Of a stretch of 40,905 bases of DNA, positions 24,986 to 33,391 are shown piece by piece. The translations under genes were made by a program, and so were the position numbers. The notes beneath the pieces are model-generated. The model was given only the letters and a program-made list of their open reading frames with translations. It was not told the origin of the DNA and did no database searches. The number at the start of each line of letters is the position of its first letter. Within the stretch, counting starts at the first letter, position 1. The DNA is from an uncultured Bacilli bacterium (GTDB lineage Bacteria; Bacillota_I; Bacilli_A; RF39; UBA660), in NCBI GenBank assembly GCA_910579455.1, contig CAJTUT010000007.1, positions 7,264-48,168 of the forward strand, in the 5' to 3' direction.

Positions 24986-25333
24986 ATGGAATTATTTCAA
25001 ATAGGTGCCGGTGTTAAAAAAGATAATTGTCAAGGTTTAAGTTCAATTGTAAGACTAATTAAGAAAGGACTTTTTCCAATCATTCAACTTGGTGTTCCGA
25101 TTTTATTAATCATTATGGGAACCGTAGATTTAGGAAAGGCAGTTATTTCTAGTGATGAAAAGGAAGTAAAGGGAGCACAATCTAGATTAATTAAGCGTTG
25201 TATTTATGCAGTACTAATATTCTTTATGGTTACTTTAGTTTCTATTGTTATGGGTCTTGTTGCAACTTCACAGGATGAAAATGGTTCTAAAAATGCTAAT
25301 AGTTGGTCAAGATGTTGGAATAGTGTAGAGTAA
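24986..25333 (+). CDS. VirB2/TrbC-like small membrane protein 1
   Basis: The 115-residue product has two membrane helices (about residues 28-45 and 72-93) joined by a charged loop (DLGKAVISSDEKEVKGAQSRLIKR). This is the layout of VirB2/TrbC-type subunits in Gram-positive T4SS, which form the pilus or channel lining. It has no signal peptide, unlike its paralog at 25429. Both share GLGSIDFGKA-like and AQ..F/L.KR blocks. Its own consensus promoter and a hairpin behind it suggest high, separate expression. Confidence 0.65.
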   Translation: MELFQIGAGVKKDNCQGLSSIVRLIKKGLFPIIQLGVPILLIIMGTVDLGKAVISSDEKEVKGAQSRLIKRCIYAVLIFFMVTLVSIVMGLVATSQDENGSKNANSWSRCWNSVE

Positions 25334-25345
25334 TATGAAATATTA

Positions 25346-25384
25346 AGAAAAAGAGGATTTAAATTGATCTTTCTTTTTTTTTTT
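25346..25384 (+). terminator. Probable terminator after VirB2-like gene 1
   Basis: AAAAAGAGGAT can pair imperfectly with ATCTTTCTTTTT around an AT-rich loop, followed by a run of ten T. The stem is weak, but the T tract is long. It may attenuate rather than stop transcription. Confidence 0.5.
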
Positions 25385-25392
25385 GTTATACT
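25364..25392 (+). promoter_or_regulatory. Promoter for VirB2-like gene 2, overlapping the terminator
   Basis: TTGATC (25364-25369), 17 bp, TATACT (25387-25392), with TGT directly before the -10 (extended). The spacer is the terminator's T tract. The ATG is at 25429. Confidence 0.6.
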
Positions 25393-25428
25393 TAAGATGA
25401 TGTTTTTTACAGTAAGGATGTGTAATAT

Positions 25429-25863
25429 ATGGTTACAAGATGCGGTAAAATTTTTCTTGTTACTTTCATTATAATTTGCTCTATTTTTACATATCGTGTA
25501 CAAGCGTATGAGTTAGATGGTAATTATACTTTTGGTGTAGAAAAAAGATTGATATCATCTGGTGTTGATAGTTGTAGCTCTATCTTGGGGGATGTAAATG
25601 ATGAGGATTCAGTAGCTTGGTTGGTGCAAAGACTACTGAATTATTTGAAAATATTAGGGCCAACAATTGCAATTGTTTTGGGTAGCATTGACTTTGGAAA
25701 GGCGATTATTACTTCTGATGAGGAAAATATGAAGAAAGCCCAAAACAAATTTGTTAAAAGAATTATTGCAGCCATTGCACTATTCTTTGTACCCTTATTA
25801 ACACAGATATTATTGGGGTTATTTGGAATTACTAGTGATAATTCTAGTTGTGGATTGAAATAA
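25429..25863 (+). CDS. VirB2/TrbC-like small membrane protein 2, with signal peptide
   Basis: The 144-residue product starts with a signal peptide (hydrophobic core about 8-22, ending near VQA), then a short polar region with a Cys and two membrane helices (about 72-90 and 108-130) with the loop DFGKAIITSDEENMKKAQ. It is clearly related to the product at 24986 (GxxDxGKAxIxSDE, then AQxxxxKR). The order signal peptide plus two helices is the classic VirB2 prepilin plan. It directly precedes the virB6-like gene and shares its transcript. Confidence 0.65.
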   Translation: MVTRCGKIFLVTFIIICSIFTYRVQAYELDGNYTFGVEKRLISSGVDSCSSILGDVNDEDSVAWLVQRLLNYLKILGPTIAIVLGSIDFGKAIITSDEENMKKAQNKFVKRIIAAIALFFVPLLTQILLGLFGITSDNSSCGLK

Positions 25864-25891
25864 ATTTACAAAGAAAAGAGGTGATACGGCC

Positions 25892-27901
25892 ATGTTTGAT
25901 TTAGAAACAGATACTCAAGTTACTCATTGGTGGATGGATATTATTAGAAGTTTTTTTGCTATTTTTGATCGTGTAGTTTACTGGCTTTTAATGATTATGT
26001 ATGAGGTGTTTTTTAATATAGCAGATGCTACTATTTTATCATCAGATACTATTAGAAATTTTTATGCTAGAATTCAGTTGATCATAGGCGTATTTATGAT
26101 ATTTAAGGTTTCTGTATCTCTAATGCAGGCTGTTATGGATCCTGATCGGTTAACGAATAAAGATAACGGCATGGGAAAGCTTATTAGCAGAATTATTGTC
26201 ATGTTAGCTTTATTTACTGCCATTATTCCTCTCAATATCCCTTATGCCGAGGAAGGCAGTTATAATGCTTATTTAAATGAGAGTGGTTTATTATTTGGAA
26301 CATTATATTCTCTTCAATCCAGGGTTATAGGTCAAAATGTTTTAGGAAAATTAATTATTGGAGATGTTAGTACGAATGGTACTGATGCAAGTTTATCGGA
26401 AGGATCTAATGATATTGTAAATGACAAGTCACAAAGCGCCAAAGAGTTGTCTAGCTTTATTTTAAAGACTTTTGTCCGGATCAATTTGAAAAAAGGTGCT
26501 ACAAAGGAAGGTGCTAAGAATCCATCTAATTATATGTGCAGTACAGGTTGGGGAGATGATTATAGAACTTATGCTTCTAAGAATTCAACCCCTAATGATA
26601 TTTTAAATAATATCAATGATTGGTGTAGTGGACCCAATGGTAATGATGATAATTATTCCTTTGTATATACCCCTATTATTTCTACTATTTGTGGAGGATT
26701 TATTGTAGTCACATTGTTTGGTTTTTGCATTGATATTGCAGTTCGTGCATTAAAAATGGCAGTTTTAAGATTGATTGCTCCTATTCCTATTATTAGTTAC
26801 ATTGATCCAAAGTCATCTAAAGAAGGTGCTTTTGCTTCATGGATTAAGGCACTTACTTCTACTTATCTAGATTTATTTTTAAGACTCATTATTATATTCT
26901 TTATATTATTTTGTGTTCAAGGAATTATTGATAATGGTCTTGATATTCCTATCGCAAACGGTACAATAGGTGCTATTTCAACTGTCTTTATTATTGTTGG
27001 TATGTTCTATTTTGGTAAAATGGCTCCTAAGTTTATCAAGGATACCTTAGGCTTAAAGGGAAGCTTAAGCAATTTTGGGCTTTCTAGTATGGCAGCAGCG
27101 GCAGGAGCAATTCGTGCTGGAGGTAGTTTTAGTGATGCTTTATCAGCTAGTAAGAATGCTGCGGATATGCAAGTTGCTGCTTTTAATCAGGGAAAGCAGG
27201 CTCCAGGTTTGGGCCAAAGTTTTACTGGTGGAGAGGACTACATGGCTCAGGAGTTAACAGGTAATGACAAAATGACTTACAAACAAATGAAGCGTGGAGA
27301 AAAGTACTTAGATCGTGAAGGCCTTACAGCAGGAAGAGTGGAAACAGCAAAAAATCAAATGTATACTATGCAGGATCAAGCTGCAGAGGCGAAAAACCAA
27401 TATGATCGATTTGTTCGCGGAGATATGACTCAAGATGAAATGCAAGAACTTGCTATGGATTATGGTCATTATGATCAAGCAACGAACTCTTTTGTTATGA
27501 ATGATGAGGAAAGAAGAAATGCTATGGAAGGATTGCAGAAGTCTTACCTGAATGCTCAAGCAGATGCAGGAAGACAGGAAGCTCTATACAAGGACATGCA
27601 AGCTGAAATGGATAAAAGAGGAGGTTCTCGTAATAGTTATAGAGCTAAACATGGTGATTTAAGAGAAACTCATCCAGGTGAAAGGGATGTTAGACTAAAA
27701 GATTTATTTTCATCTGATGGTAGAGAAGCTATGAGAACAGGGGTACTTAAAGAAACTATTCGTAATGTAGCATCGATTCCTAAAAATGAACAACTTGCTA
27801 GGTCAGATGCACGAAATGATAGAATAGACCAGGCTATTGATGCAGATAAAGATATTACTGAGAGAACAAACGAGAATATGAGACAATCAAGAGGACCTTA
27901 A
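25892..27901 (+). CDS. VirB6/TrbL-like polytopic channel protein
   Basis: The 669-residue protein has about six membrane helices (about 24-46, 60-80, 98-117, 263-290, 327-350, 357-377). A long outer loop (about 120-260) with two Cys separates the third and fourth helices. The last 285 residues are soluble, charged and Gln/Ala-rich, probably helical and cytoplasmic (QMYTMQDQAAEAKNQY and similar). This matches VirB6/TrbL/PrgH-type channel proteins of Gram-positive T4SS, which often carry large tails. The ribosome binding site is AAGAGGTGAT. It lies between the VirB2-like and PrgI/VirB3-like genes, the expected T4SS order. Confidence 0.72.
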   Translation: MFDLETDTQVTHWWMDIIRSFFAIFDRVVYWLLMIMYEVFFNIADATILSSDTIRNFYARIQLIIGVFMIFKVSVSLMQAVMDPDRLTNKDNGMGKLISRIIVMLALFTAIIPLNIPYAEEGSYNAYLNESGLLFGTLYSLQSRVIGQNVLGKLIIGDVSTNGTDASLSEGSNDIVNDKSQSAKELSSFILKTFVRINLKKGATKEGAKNPSNYMCSTGWGDDYRTYASKNSTPNDILNNINDWCSGPNGNDDNYSFVYTPIISTICGGFIVVTLFGFCIDIAVRALKMAVLRLIAPIPIISYIDPKSSKEGAFASWIKALTSTYLDLFLRLIIIFFILFCVQGIIDNGLDIPIANGTIGAISTVFIIVGMFYFGKMAPKFIKDTLGLKGSLSNFGLSSMAAAAGAIRAGGSFSDALSASKNAADMQVAAFNQGKQAPGLGQSFTGGEDYMAQELTGNDKMTYKQMKRGEKYLDREGLTAGRVETAKNQMYTMQDQAAEAKNQYDRFVRGDMTQDEMQELAMDYGHYDQATNSFVMNDEERRNAMEGLQKSYLNAQADAGRQEALYKDMQAEMDKRGGSRNSYRAKHGDLRETHPGERDVRLKDLFSSDGREAMRTGVLKETIRNVASIPKNEQLARSDARNDRIDQAIDADKDITERTNENMRQSRGP

Positions 27902-27917
27902 AAGGAGGGTGCTATAG

Positions 27918-28283
27918 ATGATTTATTTAATTCCAGCAAATACGAAAAGGGGCCAATTAATTCTTGGTTTATTTAGACCATTTGATTTAATTTTATTTGG
28001 ACTAGGAATTTTATTGACCATTATATTAATGGTAATCTTACCATTAACTTCTACAGTTGTAACAGTAATAGTTATGTTGCCATCACTTATAACTGGATTC
28101 TTAGTAGTTCCGGTTCCTCATTATCATAATATATTAAATGTTATTCTAGAACTCATTGAGTTTTTTACAAATCAAAGGGATTATAAATGGAAAGGTTGGT
28201 GTATTAGAATTGGCGAAGGAAAAAGAAAGAGGAAGAAACAGATCCACAGAGGATTGGCTACCAGTAAGAGCAATCCAAAATAG
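27918..28283 (+). CDS. PrgI/VirB3-like small membrane protein
   Basis: The 121-residue product has two close membrane helices (about residues 25-45 and 48-68) after a short N-terminus containing LFRPFD, and a signature FFTNQRDYKWKGW that is common in PrgI-family proteins. These are the Gram-positive counterparts of VirB3 and anchor the VirB4 ATPase. Its last 74 bases overlap the next gene in another frame, a tight overlap consistent with coupled production of the VirB3/VirB4 pair. The tail is Lys/Arg-rich. Confidence 0.7.
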   Translation: MIYLIPANTKRGQLILGLFRPFDLILFGLGILLTIILMVILPLTSTVVTVIVMLPSLITGFLVVPVPHYHNILNVILELIEFFTNQRDYKWKGWCIRIGEGKRKRKKQIHRGLATSKSNPK

Positions 28284-28767
28284 TATGATTTATACTTATG
28301 GGGGGTATAAAGTAACAGGAGTTAAAATTACTCCTAGAAATATTTTCATTTTAGATGGAAATGCCCAAGAGAATGTACTAATTAGCTTAAAGAATTTTTA
28401 TAATATGATTGATTTTGAATTCTGGTTGGTAGTTGCTGATAGACCTGTTGATTTATCTGTATATATGTCTCAGTTGCAATTACAATTAAATGATACACAA
28501 ACTCCAGCAATTAGAAAACTAATTTTACAAGATCTAGATAAGGGACAGTCTTTTATTAACAATAATATTGTAGATACAGAATACTATTTCTTATTTAAGG
28601 AGAAAAATGAAGATGTTATTCAAAAAAAGATTAGATTACTAATTAATGGATTAGCCACTTGTGGATTAAATGCTTCTCAAGCTAGTAATGATGATTTAAG
28701 GATCATTTTAGATAATTTTTTAAATGGGGGAAATACAACGGAGTTTGGAACGGTGATGCCAGTATGA
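28210..28767 (+). CDS. VirB4 N-terminal domain encoded as a separate protein
   Basis: The frame opens at 28156, but the first residues there only shadow the PrgI-like gene. I take TTG at 28210 (185 residues), with AAAGGTTGG upstream at a long spacing; the start is uncertain. The protein (EDWLPVRAIQNSMIYTYGG, then VTGVKITPRNIFI, then DFEFWLVVADRPVDL) has the typical opening of VirB4/TraC ATPases: a small beta-domain reading pathway position before the motor. It lacks Walker motifs. Its TGA stop overlaps the start of the next gene by 4 bp (ATGA), and that gene lacks this domain, so the two together make up one VirB4. Confidence 0.65.
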   Translation: MAKEKERGRNRSTEDWLPVRAIQNSMIYTYGGYKVTGVKITPRNIFILDGNAQENVLISLKNFYNMIDFEFWLVVADRPVDLSVYMSQLQLQLNDTQTPAIRKLILQDLDKGQSFINNNIVDTEYYFLFKEKNEDVIQKKIRLLINGLATCGLNASQASNDDLRIILDNFLNGGNTTEFGTVMPV

Positions 28768-30554
28768 GTGTAAGTATGAGAGGGCAATTAGCTCCTAAAG
28801 GATTAAGTTTTAATGCTAGTGATTTCTTTATTAGTGATAAATATGCAACGATTCTTTCAGTAGTTTCTTATCCTAGGTATATTCAGCCAGGTTATTTATC
28901 TACATTAACTAGTATGTCAGGAATTAAGATCGTAGTAAAACATATTCCCGTTGAGTTTTCTATGATATCTAAAATGTTAAATAAACAGGTAGCTGATTTA
29001 AAGGAAAGATATAGTAAGGAACGTGATCAGACATCTCGTGAGAGAATGCGTCAGGATTATGAAAGTTTAGAGTATTTCATTTCTATGTTAGCTGGATCTC
29101 AAGCACGCATTTTTGATTTTCAAATGCACATTATGATTACAGCGGATACCAAGGAAGATTTGGAAATGAGAAAGGTAAATGTTAAGAACTATTTAGATGC
29201 TATGGAATTAAAGGCAATATCTTTACGATTTGAACAGGAAAAGGTATTGAAATCTATTTTGCCTATTTTTCCATCACAGGATATAGAAGAACGAATTGGA
29301 ACACCTATTCCTTCCGTTACAATAGCAGCTATGTATCCATTTATTTTTGATAGTATTAAAGATCCAGGTCCTTCTACCTTACTTGGAGTTGACTTCTCAG
29401 GTGGTGTTATTTTATTTAACCAATTTTTGTATAAGATTAGAAAAGAAAATAACCGAAATAATGCTAATATGATTATTTTAGGTACTTCTGGTTCTGGTAA
29501 ATCAACAGCTGCTAAACTGATGCTTCGAACTCATATTAGAAATAGATGTCAAATTGTAGCAATTGATCCCGAAAATGAACTTTCCGAAATTACTAGAACA
29601 TTTGGTGGAGATCAAGTGGATATTGGAAAGGGAGGAGAGTTTGGATTAATTAATCCTTTGGAGGTGGTTATTGATGCCGATGATGAGGAAATTAAACAAG
29701 GATTAGGATATACAGTTTTAACTAGAACTTTGCAATTTTTAAAAGCGTTTATGAAATACTATGATCCATCGATTCCAGAGGATGTTTTGACAATGTTTTC
29801 AGAGGTTGTTCAAGATACATATAAACGTTTTGGGATTGACTTTGATACTGATTTTTCAGGATTTACTTCTGAGGATTATCCAACGTTTACGGATGTTTAT
29901 GCAACAATAAAAGGTAGACTTACCTCTATGACAGAGCAAACTCATGAACGAGATATTATGGAGCGTTTGGAATTGAAAGTAAGGCCTATTACTAAGGAAT
30001 TAAAATTTTATTTTGATGGTCATACTACTATTAATGGCAATAGTGATTTTATGGTTTTTAATATTAAAGAATTAATGAATAGTGATTCTAATGTAAAAAA
30101 TGCCTTGTTCTTTAATGTGTTGAAGTATGCATGGGGACTTTGTTTAGATACCAGTGTAGACACCGTTTTAATGGTAGATGAGGCGCATGTCTTACTTGGA
30201 GAACAAAATACTCTAGGGGCTGATTTTTTGGCACAAGTTCAAAGACGTGCTCGTAAATATAATACAGGGACGATTATTATCACTCAACAACCAAGTGATT
30301 TTTCTGCACCATCTGTGATTACACAGGGAAAGGCAATCTTCGATAATGCTTCTTATTACTTAGTCATGGGGCTAAGAAAACAAGCAGTTGAAGATTTAAG
30401 TTTATTAATAGATTTAAATGAAAGTGAAAAGGAAAGTATTAAAAGATATTCACAAGGAGAGGCATTATTTGTTTGTGGAAATAGACGAATGAGAATTAAT
30501 GTTTCTGTTACAAAACAGGAACTAGACTCCTTTGGTAGCGGTGGAGGATTATAA
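28764..30554 (+). CDS. virB4: VirB4-like T4SS ATPase (motor part)
   Basis: The 596-residue protein has a middle VirB4/TraE domain (about 1-220), Walker A GTSGSGKST (about 239-247), VAIDPENELSEI and a Walker B DTVLMVDEAHVLL (about 464-476), followed by ARKYNTGTIIITQQPSDF, a motif of conjugative VirB4 proteins. Full VirB4/PrgJ proteins run to about 750-850 residues; this one lacks the N-terminal part, which is supplied by the overlapping upstream gene. It would power substrate transfer or pilus biogenesis at the membrane with the VirB3- and VirB6-like neighbours. Confidence 0.9.
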   Translation: MSVSMRGQLAPKGLSFNASDFFISDKYATILSVVSYPRYIQPGYLSTLTSMSGIKIVVKHIPVEFSMISKMLNKQVADLKERYSKERDQTSRERMRQDYESLEYFISMLAGSQARIFDFQMHIMITADTKEDLEMRKVNVKNYLDAMELKAISLRFEQEKVLKSILPIFPSQDIEERIGTPIPSVTIAAMYPFIFDSIKDPGPSTLLGVDFSGGVILFNQFLYKIRKENNRNNANMIILGTSGSGKSTAAKLMLRTHIRNRCQIVAIDPENELSEITRTFGGDQVDIGKGGEFGLINPLEVVIDADDEEIKQGLGYTVLTRTLQFLKAFMKYYDPSIPEDVLTMFSEVVQDTYKRFGIDFDTDFSGFTSEDYPTFTDVYATIKGRLTSMTEQTHERDIMERLELKVRPITKELKFYFDGHTTINGNSDFMVFNIKELMNSDSNVKNALFFNVLKYAWGLCLDTSVDTVLMVDEAHVLLGEQNTLGADFLAQVQRRARKYNTGTIIITQQPSDFSAPSVITQGKAIFDNASYYLVMGLRKQAVEDLSLLIDLNESEKESIKRYSQGEALFVCGNRRMRINVSVTKQELDSFGSGGGL

Positions 30555-30582
30555 GAATAAGGAATAGAAGTAGGTGATAAAT

Positions 30583-32562
30583 ATGCCAGATCATGATAAG
30601 GAAAAAGGTAGTAGTAACAAAGAAGGTACTACTACTTCTGCTAATAATAAAGGTAAATCATCTGCTGATAATTCTTACTCTGCATCTAAGGGCGGTCAAA
30701 GTCAGAATAATCAAGATTCTAATAAAAAAGCGGCTAAAGTAGCCGCTAAGGGTGCGGCTACCTATGCGGCGGGGCCTGCTGGTGGAGCAGCAGTGGATTT
30801 GGCTGCTAAGACTCCAATTGGAGATAAGATTCTAAATAAGGGTGGAGAACTTTTAAGTAAAATTCCTGGAATGTCTAAGGTTACTAAAAAGTTGGATGAT
30901 TCTGGAGCATTAGATGCTGCTGATAAAGGGATTTCAGCAGCTGCAGGAGGTGCTGGGGGATCCAAAGAGGCTGATTTATCTAAAGAAGGTGTGGAGCCAG
31001 GCAATAAGATGGGGGAGTCTCCATCTAGCTTAGGAGGTGCATCGGGACCATTAAATAGTAATAAAGGACCTTTAAATTCTTTATCTCCTGATAATTCCTC
31101 TGATGAAGGTAGTGATGCTTTAGGGGAAGATGATAGCGGATCTTTGAAGAGTAGTATTGCAGGAAATATATTCCTGTCTAATAAGAAAAAGTTAATTATA
31201 ATTGGAGTTTGTTGTATTATTCTTCTTTTCCCTGCACTTGGAATATTTTCGGCTGTTGGTTCTGCTGATGAGGATGATGCAGAAAATGGAATCGGAAATC
31301 CAGATCGAGAAGGAGCAAAGGGAAGTAAATATGAATCAGAAATTAGTGGTGGGCCCACTAGTTTAGGCGGGAGTTGTACTTATGATATTAAGGGAGCTAC
31401 GAATGGACAGTCTGCAGTTAGATTTAATGAGCAAATTTCTAATTTGAAGGTTCGACTAATGCATTCTAGTTTTTGTGATGGGAGTGATAATGTTCCAATT
31501 GAAGGGGAAAGCCTTATTGATTTTGAAACCTATATCTTAGGTGTTGTTTATGGAGAAATTTCCGGTGGACAAAATGAGGCTCATGCCAAAACTCAAGCAG
31601 TTGCTGCCCGAAGTTTTATTCTGGATCGAGCTATTCGTGGTGTAAATAGGGCAAACGGAGTTATTCTAAAAAACGAAAATGGACAATGGGTTTTGCAAGT
31701 AAGGAACTGTGTTGCTGATCAGGTATTTTGTAATCCTGATCAGGGGTGTTCTAAAAAAGGAGCTGCCTCTAATCAGTATCAAGATGTTTTCTCGGGTGTA
31801 AACAATAAAGTTACCTATAAAGGTGCTATGCCAAGTAATGCAAAAGCAAGACAATGGGTATCAGAAACAGCTGGCCAGGTTCTTGTTAACAAGGATGGGT
31901 ATATTGTAGGAACAAATTATGCATCTAGTAAACAAACAGAGTGGAGAAATTTGAGTAATTCTCTTGATTATAAACAAATTTTATTACAATCCTATGGTTC
32001 AAATAAAGATATTTATACCGCAAATTGTACAGGTGGTTCTACTTCTACAGGGGATTATACCTCTTGGAAGCAATATGGTGCTTCCTATTCTTCTATTCGT
32101 TTAGGAAATAGTTCTGCTACTATACAGTCTGCTGGGTGTTTAGTAACATCTGTTGCGATTTTAATTGCAAGGTCTGGTGTTTCTACTACTGTATCTGGTG
32201 ATTTTAATCCAGGAACTTTTGTTCAAAAATTAAATTCTAATGGTGGTTTTGATAGAAAAGGTAATTTTAATTGGGGAAAGGTAACCACAGCAGCTCCAAA
32301 TTTTGTTTATCAAGGAAATCTTAATATTTCTAATCAGTCTAAATCTGCTAAGTTAAGTAGTATCCAATCTTTACTTAATAGTGGCTATTATGTGGTAGCT
32401 GAAGTAAAAGGCGGTGGAGGAAACGGTCAACACTGGGTTGCTATTGATTCTGTTAGTTCTAATACTGTTCATATGTTTGATCCTGGTAGTACTGCAACTA
32501 ATTTATGGCAAGAATACAATTGGAAAAACACCAGTCGATTAGGATATTTTAAAGCAAATTAG
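30583..32562 (+). CDS. Membrane-anchored SpoIID-domain plus C39-like peptidase wall hydrolase
   Basis: I start at ATG 30583, which has AGTAGGTG 6 bp upstream (GTG at 30574 has no site). The 659-residue protein has a long cytoplasmic Gly/Ala/Ser/Lys-rich region (1-195), a membrane helix (about 199-221), a SpoIID/LytB domain (about 306-470: FETYILGVVYGEIS, where the Glu fits the transglycosylase catalytic residue, then HAKTQAVAARSF) and a C39-like papain-fold domain (about 486-659: Cys in SAGCLVTS, His in GQHWVAID, then MFDPGS). It should cut glycan strands and peptides, opening the wall for the apparatus, the job of VirB1 or of Tn916-type SLT/NlpC hydrolases. Using SpoIID in that place is unusual. 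Confidence 0.8.
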   Translation: MPDHDKEKGSSNKEGTTTSANNKGKSSADNSYSASKGGQSQNNQDSNKKAAKVAAKGAATYAAGPAGGAAVDLAAKTPIGDKILNKGGELLSKIPGMSKVTKKLDDSGALDAADKGISAAAGGAGGSKEADLSKEGVEPGNKMGESPSSLGGASGPLNSNKGPLNSLSPDNSSDEGSDALGEDDSGSLKSSIAGNIFLSNKKKLIIIGVCCIILLFPALGIFSAVGSADEDDAENGIGNPDREGAKGSKYESEISGGPTSLGGSCTYDIKGATNGQSAVRFNEQISNLKVRLMHSSFCDGSDNVPIEGESLIDFETYILGVVYGEISGGQNEAHAKTQAVAARSFILDRAIRGVNRANGVILKNENGQWVLQVRNCVADQVFCNPDQGCSKKGAASNQYQDVFSGVNNKVTYKGAMPSNAKARQWVSETAGQVLVNKDGYIVGTNYASSKQTEWRNLSNSLDYKQILLQSYGSNKDIYTANCTGGSTSTGDYTSWKQYGASYSSIRLGNSSATIQSAGCLVTSVAILIARSGVSTTVSGDFNPGTFVQKLNSNGGFDRKGNFNWGKVTTAAPNFVYQGNLNISNQSKSAKLSSIQSLLNSGYYVVAEVKGGGGNGQHWVAIDSVSSNTVHMFDPGSTATNLWQEYNWKNTSRLGYFKAN

Positions 32563-32570
32563 GAGGAATT

Positions 32571-33350
32571 ATGAAAAAGTCTACAAGAATCACAGTATTA
32601 ATTATGGTCGTTATTGTTCTTTTAACAGGTTTATTTTTCCTAACTATTGGTCAACATCTAATTAAAAGAGAAAAAGAAGAGAATATTATTCTTGTTGGTA
32701 ATGGTGCTATTTTTCATAAAAATGGAACAGAATGGAATCATGTTTCTTTTGAGGATATTAATCTATATAATTGGAAAGAATATTATACCTATATCGACCA
32801 TTCTTATTATGGAAACTATAACCTTTATTTTAATGAAAAGTGGTATTTATTTAAGGGAAAAAATCAAGCAGTTAATTACGAAGGAGATTTGTTGGCTCTA
32901 AGAGGAAATATAAAGTACAAAGTAGTAGATTTTACACTTTATGATATTGAAGATTTTACGGATGCAAAAAGAGTGTTAAAAGAAAATAATTTACCAGTTG
33001 ATTCAGTGTTAACTAGTAGTTATTATATTAATACGGATATTGATAATGATGGAAATAAGGAGATTATCTATACGATTAGTAATAAGTTTCCTATGGAAGA
33101 TGTCGGGGATACTTCCTTTAGTTTTATATTTATGGTAAAGGATAATAGGGTTATTTATTTATATAAAAATATAGAACCATTAAATGATGTTTATAGTGGA
33201 TGTCAGCCTTATATTAATAACTTGATTGATATTAACGAGGATAATCATTATGAGATTATTGTGGGATGTAGCTATTATAGTAATAATGGTGTAAAATATG
33301 GGATGTATGAATTCACAGGGGATAAGTTTAAATTACTTGTTTCTAACTAG
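32571..33350 (+). CDS. Membrane-anchored protein with FG-GAP-like calcium loops
   Basis: The 259-residue product has an N-terminal membrane helix (about residues 7-27) with no lipobox Cys, then an extracellular beta-rich domain. Two Asp-rich loops, INTDIDNDGNKEIIY (about 147-161) and INLIDINEDNHYEIIVG, look like FG-GAP/VCBS repeat calcium-binding loops. Function is unknown. It sits 9 bp after the wall hydrolase and before the coupling ATPase, so it is probably part of the envelope assembly. The ribosome binding site AGGAGGA is strong. Confidence 0.5.
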   Translation: MKKSTRITVLIMVVIVLLTGLFFLTIGQHLIKREKEENIILVGNGAIFHKNGTEWNHVSFEDINLYNWKEYYTYIDHSYYGNYNLYFNEKWYLFKGKNQAVNYEGDLLALRGNIKYKVVDFTLYDIEDFTDAKRVLKENNLPVDSVLTSSYYINTDIDNDGNKEIIYTISNKFPMEDVGDTSFSFIFMVKDNRVIYLYKNIEPLNDVYSGCQPYINNLIDINEDNHYEIIVGCSYYSNNGVKYGMYEFTGDKFKLLVSN

Positions 33351-33366
33351 TTTTACATGGTATAAT
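33337..33366 (+). promoter_or_regulatory. Promoter ahead of the VirD4-like gene
   Basis: TTGTTT (33337-33342), 18 bp, TATAAT (33361-33366) preceded by TGG (extended -10). The ATG follows at 33392. It allows the coupling protein to be expressed apart from the channel genes. Confidence 0.65.
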
Positions 33367-33391
33367 AGTTTAAGAAGGAAGAAGGTATTAT

